Assembly: GCA_940337035.1 (NCBI GenBank)
Contig: OW679200.1
Coordinates: 23,353,090 to 23,417,089 of the forward strand
DNA length: 64,000 nt
Direction: 5' to 3'
DNA from: Agriotes lineatus
Lineage: Eukaryota; Arthropoda; Insecta; Coleoptera; Elateridae
Position 1 is the first letter of the stretch; each line of letters starts with the position of its first letter. The position numbers were made by a program, and so were the translations under genes. Positions 34,191-44,535 of this stretch are shown one piece after another. The notes under the pieces were generated by a model. It made no database searches and had not been told where the DNA came from. It saw only the letters and a program-made list of their open reading frames with translations.

Positions 34191-34762
34191 ATAAATAACA
34201 AAATTGTTAAATAATTGAAATTTCGATACACACCATTTGATGAAATCGTTGTATCGCCGTTCATAAAGGCCGCGATTTGGCCGGCAACAACACTCGTTGG
34301 TTGCTGTCTGGGTCGCTTCAAATACTTCAGGCGGGGTGCAATTACCTTCAGATTCCATCTTTAACTTCACAAAAACTCACAAACTCGATAAATCTGTTGC
34401 GTGATGATGGACGCACCGTGATGCAATTGTCAATAATTTTAACCAGTTCCAGAAAAATGACGAATTAAATTAATAATCAGGTTAGCCATGGCGATGCGTA
34501 AAGTAAAATGAAGTGACGCGATTATTTCATTAAGACATTGTTTACGTGGTGCGATGCTAAAATGGTTACTAGGGAAAAAATTTGTGAATCGCTAACTTTT
34601 CGCATTAACAGTGAGCGCTTAATAGTCAGTTTTAAAGGTGACCGTAGAAAAAAGTATTTTAATATTATCTAACCTTCCCTAGTGTAAGTTTCGGAAAATT
34701 CACATTTTTTAATCCATCATGATGGGCGGTATGCTAAGATGGAAATAATCCAAATAGGTAGC

Positions 34763-35806
34763 TTAAAGTCTTTAACGATCTGTACAAACTACTACAAATT
34801 CAAATCATTACTAAAAATTAAAGAGATATGTAAATGTCTTAATTTCAAGTAAAACATTGTATTTGGCGCACTATTATTTTTTTCTGTCTTAGGGGTAAAG
34901 TTCGGGTACTTCATTCCATGTAGGAACATGGCATGAGGTAAGTCGAGTCAGGGTGCCGAAATATGACAGGAGTACGCCATCAAAAAAGTTGGAGACTACT
35001 GCTCTTTAGAGGATAAAAGTTTTCGATCATACGGTATTTTTTATGCTAAGTATAGTCATATATATAATACACATATATTGCTAGTAGGGCCTCGGAACGC
35101 CGGAAAACATTACGGCGCCGACATAGTCTCACTTAGAGTATAACGCGTCTCGTGCGCATGCGTGAGAATTCGAACTCCGCCTTTAGAAGCGAATTTTAAA
35201 CTTGACCACTTCCCCATTGGGCGGACGACGCCGCGCTTGCGCACAGCTCACCATTATACATTGAAGAGTTGGTTGTCTGTCTCACTTCCTTCGTCAGTTT
35301 CCCACTCATAGCCGCTAGCAATATAGTAAGTATTAGATATATGAGTATGGTCTATTCAGTAAACATAAAAACACAAAGTGGCCTTTGATTTCCAAAATGT
35401 TACTAAAGCAAATAGGTTAAGGGTTTGACATTTACTTTCCATCTGTCATAAATGTTATAATTAACTACTTTTAAGGATATTATATAAATACTGTGTTGGA
35501 TACTATTGACGTAGCGTCTGTTAATAGGTATTTTTATTAAATTTTATAAAACTTCAGGTGAGAATTTCTAGAAAAATATCTACTTTGACACTGACAATGA
35601 GAAATATGAACTGTCAATTTTAAATTCAAATCTGCCTGTAAATAGGTGTGGAAACCTTTGCAAAATAAAATACAGAATCCCTAGCACAAAAATTATATGC
35701 ACATGCCAACTTCAAAAAAATTAAAATGTTGTTGTGTTTACTGAATGCCCTATATACGCTATAGCAAAAAAGTTAATGGCAACTTTAATGCAGTGGTTCT
35801 CAACAG
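34763..35806. other. Non-coding tract before the gap, with a GC-rich patch
   Basis: GC- and CpG-rich patch at about 35090-35310, bracketed by TATATTGCTAG (35074-35084) and CTAGCAATATA (35314-35324), possibly short inverted ends. The last bases before the gap, CAGTGGTTCTCAAC (35791-35804), look like the start of a hAT terminus. Confidence 0.4.
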
Positions 35807-35906
35807 NNNNNNNNNNNNNNNNNNNNNNNNNNNNNNNNNNNNNNNNNNNNNNNNNNNNNNNNNNNNNNNNNNNNNNNNNNNNNNNNNNNNNNNNNNNNNN
35901 NNNNNN
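35807..35906. other. Assembly gap of 100 N
   Basis: Exactly 100 unknown bases, a conventional scaffold gap of unknown true length. It separates the end of copy 1's context from the start of copy 2's, so adjacency across it is not proven by sequence. Confidence 0.98.
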
Positions 35907-36075
35907 CTGACGATCTTATTATCAGCATGAAGTTGGCAAAAACTATAATAGGAACAATGAGCCGAGCAAGAAAGGAAGTGCGAACTTCTATCGAGAACCA
36001 AAAAGCACGATGATACACACTGATAATTTACGAGGCCAACGCAAATAAAAACGTCGTGTTCAAAAATGTGTTGTA

Positions 36076-36444
36076 CAGTGTGTTTGCTCAAATTTTGACA
36101 GCTTCTAGCGACTTTGTTATTCCAGATAGAAAAAAATTGTTCAGATAAGAATTGTAGCGTATCATCCAAACCGTCGCGCATCACGGGTGAACTTTTTGAC
36201 TTATTGTATACTTTTTCTTAATGGAACGCCCTATATATTATGTGTTTATTGGATAGCGCTTAAAATTCTTTTTTCAAAAATAATTACTTCATCCATTGTT
36301 GAAATATCCGCTATTAAAGACTCAAAATATTACTAATTTACTATATGAAATAAATTACAGTATTAGTAACATTTTGATTCTTTAATAGCTCTATCTGGAA
36401 TAACAAAGTCGCTAGGAGCTGTCAAAATTTGAGGAAACACCCTG
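36076..36444. mobile_element. Mariner/Tc1-type MITE, 369 bp
   Basis: TA flanks both ends (36074-36075 and 36445-36446). Inverted ends of about 57 bp start CAGTGTGTTTGCTCAAATTT and, reversed, CAGGGTGTTTCCTCAAATTT, and include TTTGTTATTCCAGAT. No coding capacity. Confidence 0.85.
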
Positions 36445-36624
36445 TACAGAGTTAGTTGTAAGGTTATTGGTAGTTGTGTTTTTACTCGACAAAGGCTCAC
36501 ACTGTATAATTAACTAGGTAGACCTAGATGTATACATTTTGTGTAATTAATTCATATTCACCAAGCACAAATGCTGTACAACACTTTAATGAACACACTG
36601 TACATTTCATCCAACTGTAGCAAT

Positions 36625-37015
36625 AAATAATGACATAAAGAGAAATCCCCTGACAGTGCTATATTACAATGCATCAAATGTTGTTATGGATGTTTGGGAT
36701 CAAATGGTCAGAAATATTCTACCAAAGCGGGGGCTTATGCAGACGGTCAGTTTGTTTTTTACAATATATTGGACTTTGCTATAATCAATGCCGGAATTGT
36801 TTATAAAGAAGTCGCACGAGAGACTTTATTTTGAATCTAGTTGAAAAACTAGCAGAGCAGCTAGATTCAAGAAAAGATTCAGGTACAAGTTATAGCAGTG
36901 ATGAAAACAAAATCGGAGAAACAATAACAGTGCCAAATCATACAATGTGAGATAAATGAAACAAGTAAAACTCTTCTACATGTACAGAATACGTTTGTCA
37001 CAAAGACAGTTATCT
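36625..37015 (+). pseudogene. piggyBac transposase relic, C-terminal part
   Basis: Plus-strand fragments in shifting frames match the end of the piggyBac DDE domain. LYYNASNVVMDVWDQMVR (about 36660) matches Y-N-x-T-K-G-G-V-D-x-x-D-Q-M, keeping the Asp of the V-D position. Next comes FVFYNILDFAIINAGIVYKE (about 36750), as in W-P-x-x-x-F-Y-N-x-L-D-x-A-x-I-N-A-x-V-x-Y-K-E. Then NLVEKLAEQLDSRK (about 36835). VTKTVICLKCKD near 37000 recalls the C-terminal Cys-rich finger. At least two frameshifts make it dead. The N-terminal two-thirds is absent. It is unrelated in sequence to the MITE at 7590 as far as can be seen. Confidence 0.8.
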
Positions 37016-37281
37016 GTTTGAAGTGCAAAGATTGATACAAACTTCCCGTTTCTATACAATATTTTCAAAACTGTTAAAGATAGTTTTGGTTTGATAATAT
37101 ATTTTAATACAGTTTTTCTTATAAACTTCTTTCCATCTGTTTCAACTTTGAAATTTTCAATAACAAAAGTGTGTCGTCACACACTCCTAAATATAAATAA
37201 AAATTCTTGCTAATGTATATGACAATATTATTCCCAAATAAAACTCTATATTACACATCGAACAACATAGCAGCAACTTAC

Positions 37282-37739
37282 AATTTGAATTCCTTCTTGA
37301 TTAGGATTGTACGCTACGGTCAGCACAGTGGTACCCTGTCCGAACGTCTGAACAGGTATTTGCGATATCTGGTACTTTGGCGACTGCGAGTGACTGGTCT
37401 GCGGCATCGACACAGCCGTCTGGATAGGATTAACTACTTGTATTTGCACAGTCTGTTGAGGATCACCCGGCTTGGCTCCGGGCATGGTGATTGGTAAGGT
37501 GATGATTTGTGTTTGCTGCCCATTGGAATGGGGAGGCGAGGAACTAGTGGCAAATGCTGATGGGTCGAGCGGTCGGATGTAGTGCACGCCATTTTCGCCC
37601 CCCTGAAGGACCCCTACGACCTGACCATTTGCTGTTGCTACACCCTGCGTCGTCAGTTTACCCCCCGTAAACTGAGTGGCAACTGGAAGGGCTGCTGAAA
37701 TCGGCACGCCAGCAAACGGAGTAAAATTCATCTTGAGAT
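37282..37739 (-). CDS. Internal exon of a Q/T/V-rich putative transcription regulator (copy 2)
   Basis: This is a complete internal exon. The minus-strand acceptor TTAATTCCAG ends at 37740 and the donor GTAAGT begins at 37281. The 458-nt exon takes two bases to finish a split codon, then 152 codons: LKMNFTPFAGVPISAALPV to NPNQEGIQI. The Met is internal to the frame, so it need not be the start. The protein is rich in Gln, Thr, Val, Pro and Ser with no charged domain (ITLPITMPGAKPGD, QTVQIQVVNPIQTAV, KYQISQIPVQTFGQG), as in glutamine-rich activation domains of Sp, NF-Y or CREB-type factors. No DNA-binding domain is in the window, so the family is not named. The other exons of the gene lie outside or are not recognisable. 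Confidence 0.8.
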
Positions 37740-38403
37740 CTGGAATTAAGAATTTTACATGTTATTGTTTCTGCAAGGAATATTACAAAAAATTAATATG
37801 CACCTTAGATATTTTGTAGAGATAATCAAGTTTTATTTTTATTGCAATTTATTTGAATTGAAATGCTTACATGGCAAACGATATTCATTTAACTATTATA
37901 ATATATAAATTGTCTCTCAGTTGTGACACCAATATGTTAATTTTTATTAATATCATGGTTATTAAAGAATAGCCAAGTCCCATACCAAATTTCATTATCG
38001 AGGTGCAAAATATTATTAAGATATTAGATAAAAACCAGTTAGTATCATGTTTTACATTACAGCTCCTTTAAGAAGCATTTCCAAATAGTATGCACTTAAA
38101 CAAAGTTTCTCTTAATGGCAGATCTTAAAATTGACCCTTTAAAGCTTCTGATCAATTTTGTGAATCACCCTTGAAAGAGTTGCACAATAAAAAAATTGAC
38201 TACGTTTGAAAAATTATTAAAAATAAAGTCTTTTAATTTATTTAATTTTTTATATCAACATGATCTAAAAATTACAAAAAAGTAGTTTACTTTTTCTAAA
38301 ATTACTGTAAAATCAATATTTAAAATTTAAAATTAAATGTTATAATCACACGCTACAGTTAAATATTCACTATAACCTATTTTGACTAAACAAGAAGAAC
38401 TGA
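37740..38403. other. AT-rich intronic sequence, copy 2
   Basis: Counterpart of 144-806; it differs by small indels (for example a shorter AAACCAGTTAGTATC) and substitutions. No feature supported. Confidence 0.5.
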
Positions 38404-40845
38404 GTGGTTTGATGGAGAATGTATGAAGGAGCTGGCAAATAAAAACAAAGCTAGAATTAAAACGTACAAAGAAAATACTATGAAACATGAAGTCACTTTT
38501 GAACAAATGAGAACAAGGTTTAAACAAATGTAATCAGTCAACAAAAGTACAACAGTGCAATCTAGAAAAATACAATTTACTGCAAAAGTAAAAAGAGAAC
38601 GTCACTGGAGATACAACTAGGAAGCAACAACGCAGCAAATTATTTCATTACTAAATGATGATAGTAAGAATTGCATTAATCAGAATTTTTCAGAACATAC
38701 AAAACCTTATGAAGATTTCATACAAGAACCTACAGAACGAGAGGTATGAGAAACAATAGAAAAAAATAACATGTTAAAATAAGATTCCAGCAGCTATTTT
38801 GAAAAAGGAGGCCAGCTGTTAGTAAATCGAATAAGAAATTTAAATAGACAATAGCGCAGAAGGAAAAAATACCTAAAATATGGAACAGAGAATACCCCTC
38901 TTGGGTGTGTCATATAAAATGCTCCACTAATCATACCTACAAGAAAGTTTCAATTTACAAGGGAATGAAATAATAAAGGTGCATATCAAGATACGTTCAG
39001 AAGAAGTAGGTCAACGATAGACAAACATTTTCACTGATTGAGAACAATAGTTAGGAACAGAATTAAAGATTGTATATAATACTTGCAGATATGAGTAAGC
39101 ATACAACCCAATGTGTCTTGGTACAGGCTTTTAAACTTCAAGAGTTAATAGAACGAAAACTAACAGCAACACGAGAAAAGTTATGAGAAAACAAAATAAG
39201 AAAAGCACATAAAGAAGTAAGACACTTTAGAAAAGATTTCCAGCCCAGAACAAACATGTGTAAAATTAAAGAAGGGCAGATAATCGTAAACAAAAATGAT
39301 ATAGCTGACAGATGAGAGAATATTTTACAAATTTACTGAATATAAACGATGAAGAAGTAGAAGATGAATAAGAAAATGAAAAAGAAGAGATACCAGAACC
39401 AGAACCCACACATGATGAAATTAAGAGCATCATTGGCAAAATGAAGATGAATAAAGCCCCAAGTGAAAATGACATTCCAACAGAGATATTAAAATCTGAG
39501 GGACAGGAGTTATGGAAAAAGATGCACAATTTAATCCAGATAATATGGAAGAACAAAAAGACGCCTCTCCAACATCGAATACAAGAATCATATGTCCCAT
39601 ACATAAAAAAAGTAGATTAGGCATTATAACCAATCACCCAAAGTTCTATCGCACGCACTATTGGAAAGATTAAAACTGTATGTCGAGTAAAGGGTAGAAT
39701 AGGGATCTATCAAGTTGGTTTCAGGAATGATAATCCACAACAAATCAGATATTTAATATGCGGCATATAGCAGAAAAGGCAAGAGAGCCCTAGATACATT
39801 TTAAATCCCATAAAAACTAAAAAAAACTTATATTAATGTGACCATTAAAGACATACTCTAAGATAAAAGTAAGAGGAGAAGAAGCACAACCCATTAGTAA
39901 TAATGTGGAATTCAGATAAGGAGACGTTCTGTTGCACATATTATTTAACATGGTGCTAGATAGTCTTACAAAAAAAAAAACATCCTACGATAACTACCTA
40001 TTCAAAAATCAGAATCCGATGCTGGCTTATGCATATGATATAACCATAATTAGCATACACGGGGCATAATTCGAACTTAGAAACAAGAGAAAAAACAAAA
40101 TACCTAAGAATATTAAGACAAGTGCAACAAGAAGAACAACTAGGAGTATAAGAATAGATAAAGTAAATAAGTTCAAATACCTAGGCACAGCAACTAATAA
40201 AACGAATGACATAACCGAAGATATTAAAGCTAAATCATTCATTACTAACAGATCCTATTTTGTCATAAACGATATTTCAAGACAAAATTAATTTAAAAAA
40301 AAACAAACAAAAGCTACGGCTATACAAGACAATAATAAAACCCATGCTAACATATGGTTGTGAATCATGTACAGTCACAGAATTAAAAATCCGGGCGAGT
40401 CTTATAGAGAATTTTTGCAATTTTTGGGTAATGTAAATTGGGCTTTGCGTTTCTAGATTAGCAATTGACAGTTAAACAATGAGGCATGCTGTCATATACG
40501 AGTAATTATTTTGACTTTGACTAATTTCACCAGGTAACGTGATAAGTAAAGTAAAGTAAGATATACCCTGAATCATTTTAAGTGCCCAGATTTTTAATTC
40601 CCCGACTGTACATTAGTGAAAAAGAAGAAATAGCAGTTGACTATGTGAAAAAAATCTACGAAGGATATTTGGACCAGCTAAAGACAGGGGAGAATGGAGA
40701 CGGGGATACAATGAAGAAATAAGTAGACTCTACAATGAACTAGACAGTCAATGTCATAAAGCGCATGCGAATACAATGGATAGGACATGTGATGCGAATG
40801 GCACCCAACAATATAACCCAGAGAGTAACAGTATACCAATAATAC
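38404..40845 (+). pseudogene. Degenerate LINE, copy 2
   Basis: Same relic as 807-4670 but without the hAT and the 343-bp element, so it is more continuous. The linker after the endonuclease, RT blocks (EIKSIIGKMKMNKAP, near 39420) and AYAYD box (near 40020) are the same. The tail stays in frame as MRIQWIGHVMRMAPNN (40764-40811), where copy 1 has an extra G. The small TIR element at 40380-40600 is shared. Confidence 0.8.
40380..40600. mobile_element. Small TIR element in the LINE, copy 2
   Basis: Counterpart of 4185-4406, with the same ends and a few internal differences. Confidence 0.65.
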
Positions 40846-40851
40846 ACGCAC

Positions 40852-41759
40852 ACTTCCATTTACAGTGATCTTATAATTAGCCAAAAATTTGATTTTTAAT
40901 TTTTAAGCATTTGTCAAAAATTTTCAAAAATTACAAATTTTACAGAAACTGTACAAAATAGAGTATTAGTTCAAGAGACAAATTTTCTCAAAAATTTTAA
41001 GCTGAATTCAAAAATATAATAATATACCGGGTGTTCTATTTAAAATCTATAAGTATCGAGTGGCGCAGTGGCAAGGGCGTCAAGCTTGCAATAAGCGAGT
41101 CCTCGGTTCGAATCCATGGGCAGGCGGAATTTTTCCGCAGTCCATTGGATCGGTAACGCGCCCGGTCACCATTCGCCGTTGGGATAGAATTAACGGCGCT
41201 CTTCCTGGAAGACTGGTGTATGGGAAAGAGTAACCTGACCACACACAACGCATGCTACATACAATATACATATGCTGTGACCTGTAATTGGTTTATGTAA
41301 CTGTTGGTCGCAGCTTAAATACAAAAAAAAAATGGAGTTAATAAAAAAAAATAAGAAAAAACAAAAGAAACCCATTTTAGAAGTATTCAACTGGAAAATC
41401 ACCTATCTCACATCAATACACATTAAAAATGTAAAGTTTGAAAAAAATCGTTTTTGAAAAAATTTCAAAACTGAAAAATCACTAGAGTAAACACCATACT
41501 TCCGTTTATGCGATTTTCTTCAAAAGCTTGCTGCCTCATCTACATAGTACACAAAACTTATATATGAAGTTTCAATGCCATACCTCTTTTCGTTTTTGAG
41601 ATATTCTGTTCACAGACACACACACACACACACACATAGACAGATCAATGAACAAAAACATGTTTCTTGGGTTTGGAGGACTCTAAAACGTGAAGATCTG
41701 TTGAAAACTCAATTTCGAATTTTTGGGGTGAATTCAATACTTCCGTTATCGTAAAAGTA
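40852..41759. mobile_element. ACTTCC-end repeat, copy 2 member with nested SINE
   Basis: Counterpart of 4657-5535. It keeps a segment (ACTTATATATGAAGTTTCAA, near 41557) deleted in copy 1, and it has a (CA)n run at about 41613-41636. The SINE insertion is shared. Confidence 0.6.
41055..41334 (+). repeat. tRNA-derived SINE, copy 2
   Basis: Same boxes and GCGGAATTTTTCCGC core as 4861-5141; only the A-rich tail differs noticeably. Confidence 0.8.
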
Positions 41760-41804
41760 ATTAACAATGAAAGCAGAGAACAACAATGAGCAATATTATA
41801 TAAA

Positions 41805-42165
41805 TAAGGGGGACAATGAAATGGATAAAATACTAGCACAGTGAAATAAAGCAACGAGAACCTTCATGAAAATGATGAAGACAAAAGTGATATAACAAAC
41901 ACAAATGTCAGATTGTACTAAACGGTAATTCAAGCAGCTGTTTTATACACTTCTGAGACATGGATGCTAACCAAGAATAACACAGTAAAGTAAAGAAACA
42001 TTCGAAGGATGGAAAATTAATTTGGTTAATAGTCTATACTCTATAACAACACCGATGAAGATAAAGGAACTTACGCAACTGGACCGGTTTCCAATCACAA
42101 CAACTTTACCATCTAGCTAAAGACAGAGAGAGATACAAAGATGAAGTGATCGCAAACCTAAAATT
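41805..42165 (+). pseudogene. LINE 3' fragment, copy 2
   Basis: Counterpart of 5570-5965. It reads AAVLYTSETWMLTKNN, nearer the family consensus than copy 1, and ends earlier. Confidence 0.6.
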
Positions 42166-42411
42166 AATTAAAATATTTAGTATTTATTATAGCAACTAAA
42201 GAAAAGACATAATTTATTATGCGCAAATTTAGCTGTTTTATAAAGTACCATTTAAATTTTCTTAAAAATCCATTGTCCACAGTATCTACGGAGAAAAATT
42301 AAAAAAAGATTTTATTCTTAAACGATTGCGATTTAGCTGATCATATCAACTACAGAAGAAAAAAAAAAATTGCCGTACCTATACAATAATGGCACTTCTA
42401 ATAGCATATTA

Positions 42412-42880
42412 TTATATGAGCGGTTTTGATAACCACTATTCACGAGAGTGAGGTATGCGACACGAGCCGTAGGCAAATGGCGCAAATAGTCTGAGTGAAT
42501 AATGGCCGTAATCGCGAATATAATACTATACTTTATCTACTCATATTAGCCATTTTCTAAGCAATAACAGCAGAAACCGACAAACTGCACTTCAGAAAGT
42601 AGATGCATGTACATTGGAAAACGTAAACAAACAAAATGGCGGCACCACTGAACAATGCTCGATTCAACTGTTAACTCTACAGTTCAGCGAATCAGACCGT
42701 TGCATAGAGAGATCGCAGATGATCAGGGGCGATTTGAAATAGATCATCGTCGATTGGGCCAAACAACGGTGAATTATGGATTTGTGGCTCTATGATTGGC
42801 CGAAAGCCGTCAATTTATGAATTTCTAGTTCTGTGATTGGCCGAAAGCAGTGAATTATGAATTATATTTCACTGTCAGGA
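42412..42880. repeat. Hairpin plus 40-bp repeat region, copy 2
   Basis: Counterpart of 6217-6683; the 40-bp repeat is more eroded here (GCCGTCAATTTATG). Confidence 0.5.
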
Positions 42881-43037
42881 ATGATGCCTATTATTATTAA
42901 TTGTAAAAAAATCTAATAATTGGTTTCTCAAAAAAGCAGGTATTTTTTTGCTTTTAAAACATTCAAACATGTAGAGCAAATACATACATACAGTGTGTCT
43001 CACTTTAGACGGCACCACCAAAGTATTTTTTAAAATA

Positions 43038-43654
43038 CAGTGTGTCACAGGATTGATGTTACAAGAGGTGAGATGGTCTAAAAATGTTTGAATTTTATTT
43101 TAAGGTTCTGGGATTCGGTCCTGCTTGGCTAGGAAATAATTTTAAGAATATTTTCAGTTTTTGAGAAACAAGTAGGCCTTGACAGGGAAAAGAAAACTAT
43201 TTTATTTTCAGGTAAACTACCCTGTTTGTTCATGATACGGCAAAATTATATTAAGAAAAGTTATTCATAATGATAAATTATGACCCTATACAAAATTTCA
43301 GAAATATCTGCCGACTTACATTAAACCGTCATTTTTAATAAATGCAGTTTATCTAAAAACTAACGGATTAATCTAAGTTGATGGATCCTTCTGAAATTTT
43401 GTATAGGGCCATAATTTCTCACTCTCAATAACTTTTCTTAATACAATTTTGCCGTATCATGAACAAACAGGGTAGTTTACCTAAAAATAAAATAGTTTTC
43501 GCTTCCCTGTCAAGGCCTACTTGTTTTTCAAAAACTGAAAATATTCTTAAAATTCTTTTCAAACCAAGCAGGACCGAATCCCAGAACCTTAAAATAAAAT
43601 TCAAAAATTTTTAGACCACCTCACCTCTTGTAACATCAATCCTGGGACACACTG
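43038..43654. mobile_element. Palindromic mariner MITE, 617 bp, copy 2 only
   Basis: TA duplicates at 43036-43037 and 43655-43656; copy 1 shows the empty site AAAATATATTATCG near 6910. The arms are about 280 bp each, start CAGTGTGTCACAGGATTG and CAGTGTGTCCCAGGATTG, and meet near 43345. The whole element folds into one hairpin. Confidence 0.93.
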
Positions 43655-43987
43655 TATATTATCGATTTAAAAAATTTCTTTATTCTGATTATACCCCTCA
43701 CTAAATTGTACTTTTAGGGTATATTACTTTCCCTTCATGATAAAATGCTAGCCTACTGCGATTTAAAATAAACAGCAAAATTGAAGATGTCGTATTAGAT
43801 TTTTTTATCAAAAAATCTCGTTAATAAAAGTTGTTCAGAATCATTCAAATAAACCAAATCCAAAATTGCATTAAAAATAAAAATTTGTCCAGAAAAGTCC
43901 AGAAAATTCGAATAATCTCATAAGTTAACCATGATTTTTATTTTATTTTTTTAATTTAATTCAATAAAAAAAAACTATGCTTATGCC

Positions 43988-44319
43988 TTGGCAGGCTTGA
44001 GTTATTCCGTCACAAAGTTGTTGAATATTTATTGATCGAGTTTGATACACTTTATTTTTAATAGTTCCCCATAAATAAAATTGTAATGGTATGATATCGG
44101 GGGATCTAGTTTGCCATCCCATTAGGGGACTGTTTCTCTAACCGCAACTGCATTATGTATAGGCGCCTCATCTAATTGATAGAATATTTCCTGCCATACT
44201 GTAACTGGAAGATCATGTAATGCATCCCATAAATCGTTATTTAATTTTTTTGAGATTTTCATTTTTGTTTTTGTTTTTAATGAAATTTCGGATTTAACTT
44301 CTTGAACAATTCTGAACAA
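43988..44319 (-). pseudogene. Mariner transposase relic, copy 2
   Basis: Same relic as 7251-7579, with EIFYQLDEAPIHNAVAV, a shift, then the FYLWG block. The same frameshift is present, so inactivation came first. Confidence 0.8.
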
Positions 44320-44535
44320 CTTTTATTAAGAAGATTTTTTGATAAAAGAATCCCTAATACGGCTTCTTCAATGTTGCTGTTTATTTTAAATCATAGTAGG
44401 CTACCATTTTACCGTGAAGGGAAAGTAACATACACTAAAAGTAGAATTTAGTGAGGGGTATATTCAGAAAAAAGAAAGTTTTTAAATCGATAATATATGA
44501 AAATAATGGTGCCGTCTAAAGTGAGACACACTGTA

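Larger units (their letters stand above)
30647..34762. mobile_element. 4.1-kb inverted-repeat element, non-autonomous
   Basis: The left arm begins GCTACGGTTTGGATTATTTCC at 30647. The right arm, reversed, begins GCTACCTATTTGGATTATTT at 34762. The arms continue for about 90 bp through GCATACC, ATGATGGATTA and AAACTTAC. The interior has no long frame and holds other repeats: a hAT-like element (30956-31610), several hairpins and a 183-bp MITE. It could instead be two solo copies of one short repeat facing each other. Confidence 0.5.
42991..44533. mobile_element. Mariner-like element, copy 2
   Basis: TA at 42989-42990 and 44534-44535; ends CAGTGTGTCTCACTTTAG, perfect over about 27 bp. Without its nested MITE it is about 0.92 kb. 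It shows the pre-insertion state for the piggyBac (TTAA at 44326-44329) and the Helitron pair (44503/44504). Confidence 0.88.

Noticed and set aside
35791..35806. hAT element at the gap edge
   Set aside because: Only a terminus-like CAGTGGTTCTCAAC is visible before the N run, so no element can be delimited.
35759..36184. 141-codon minus-strand frame
   Set aside because: It runs through the 100-N gap, so its continuity is not real; the remainder overlaps a MITE end.
37246..37281. C-terminal extension of the exon frame (VSCCYVVRCVI)
   Set aside because: It lies past a strong GTAAGT donor and is intron read-through.
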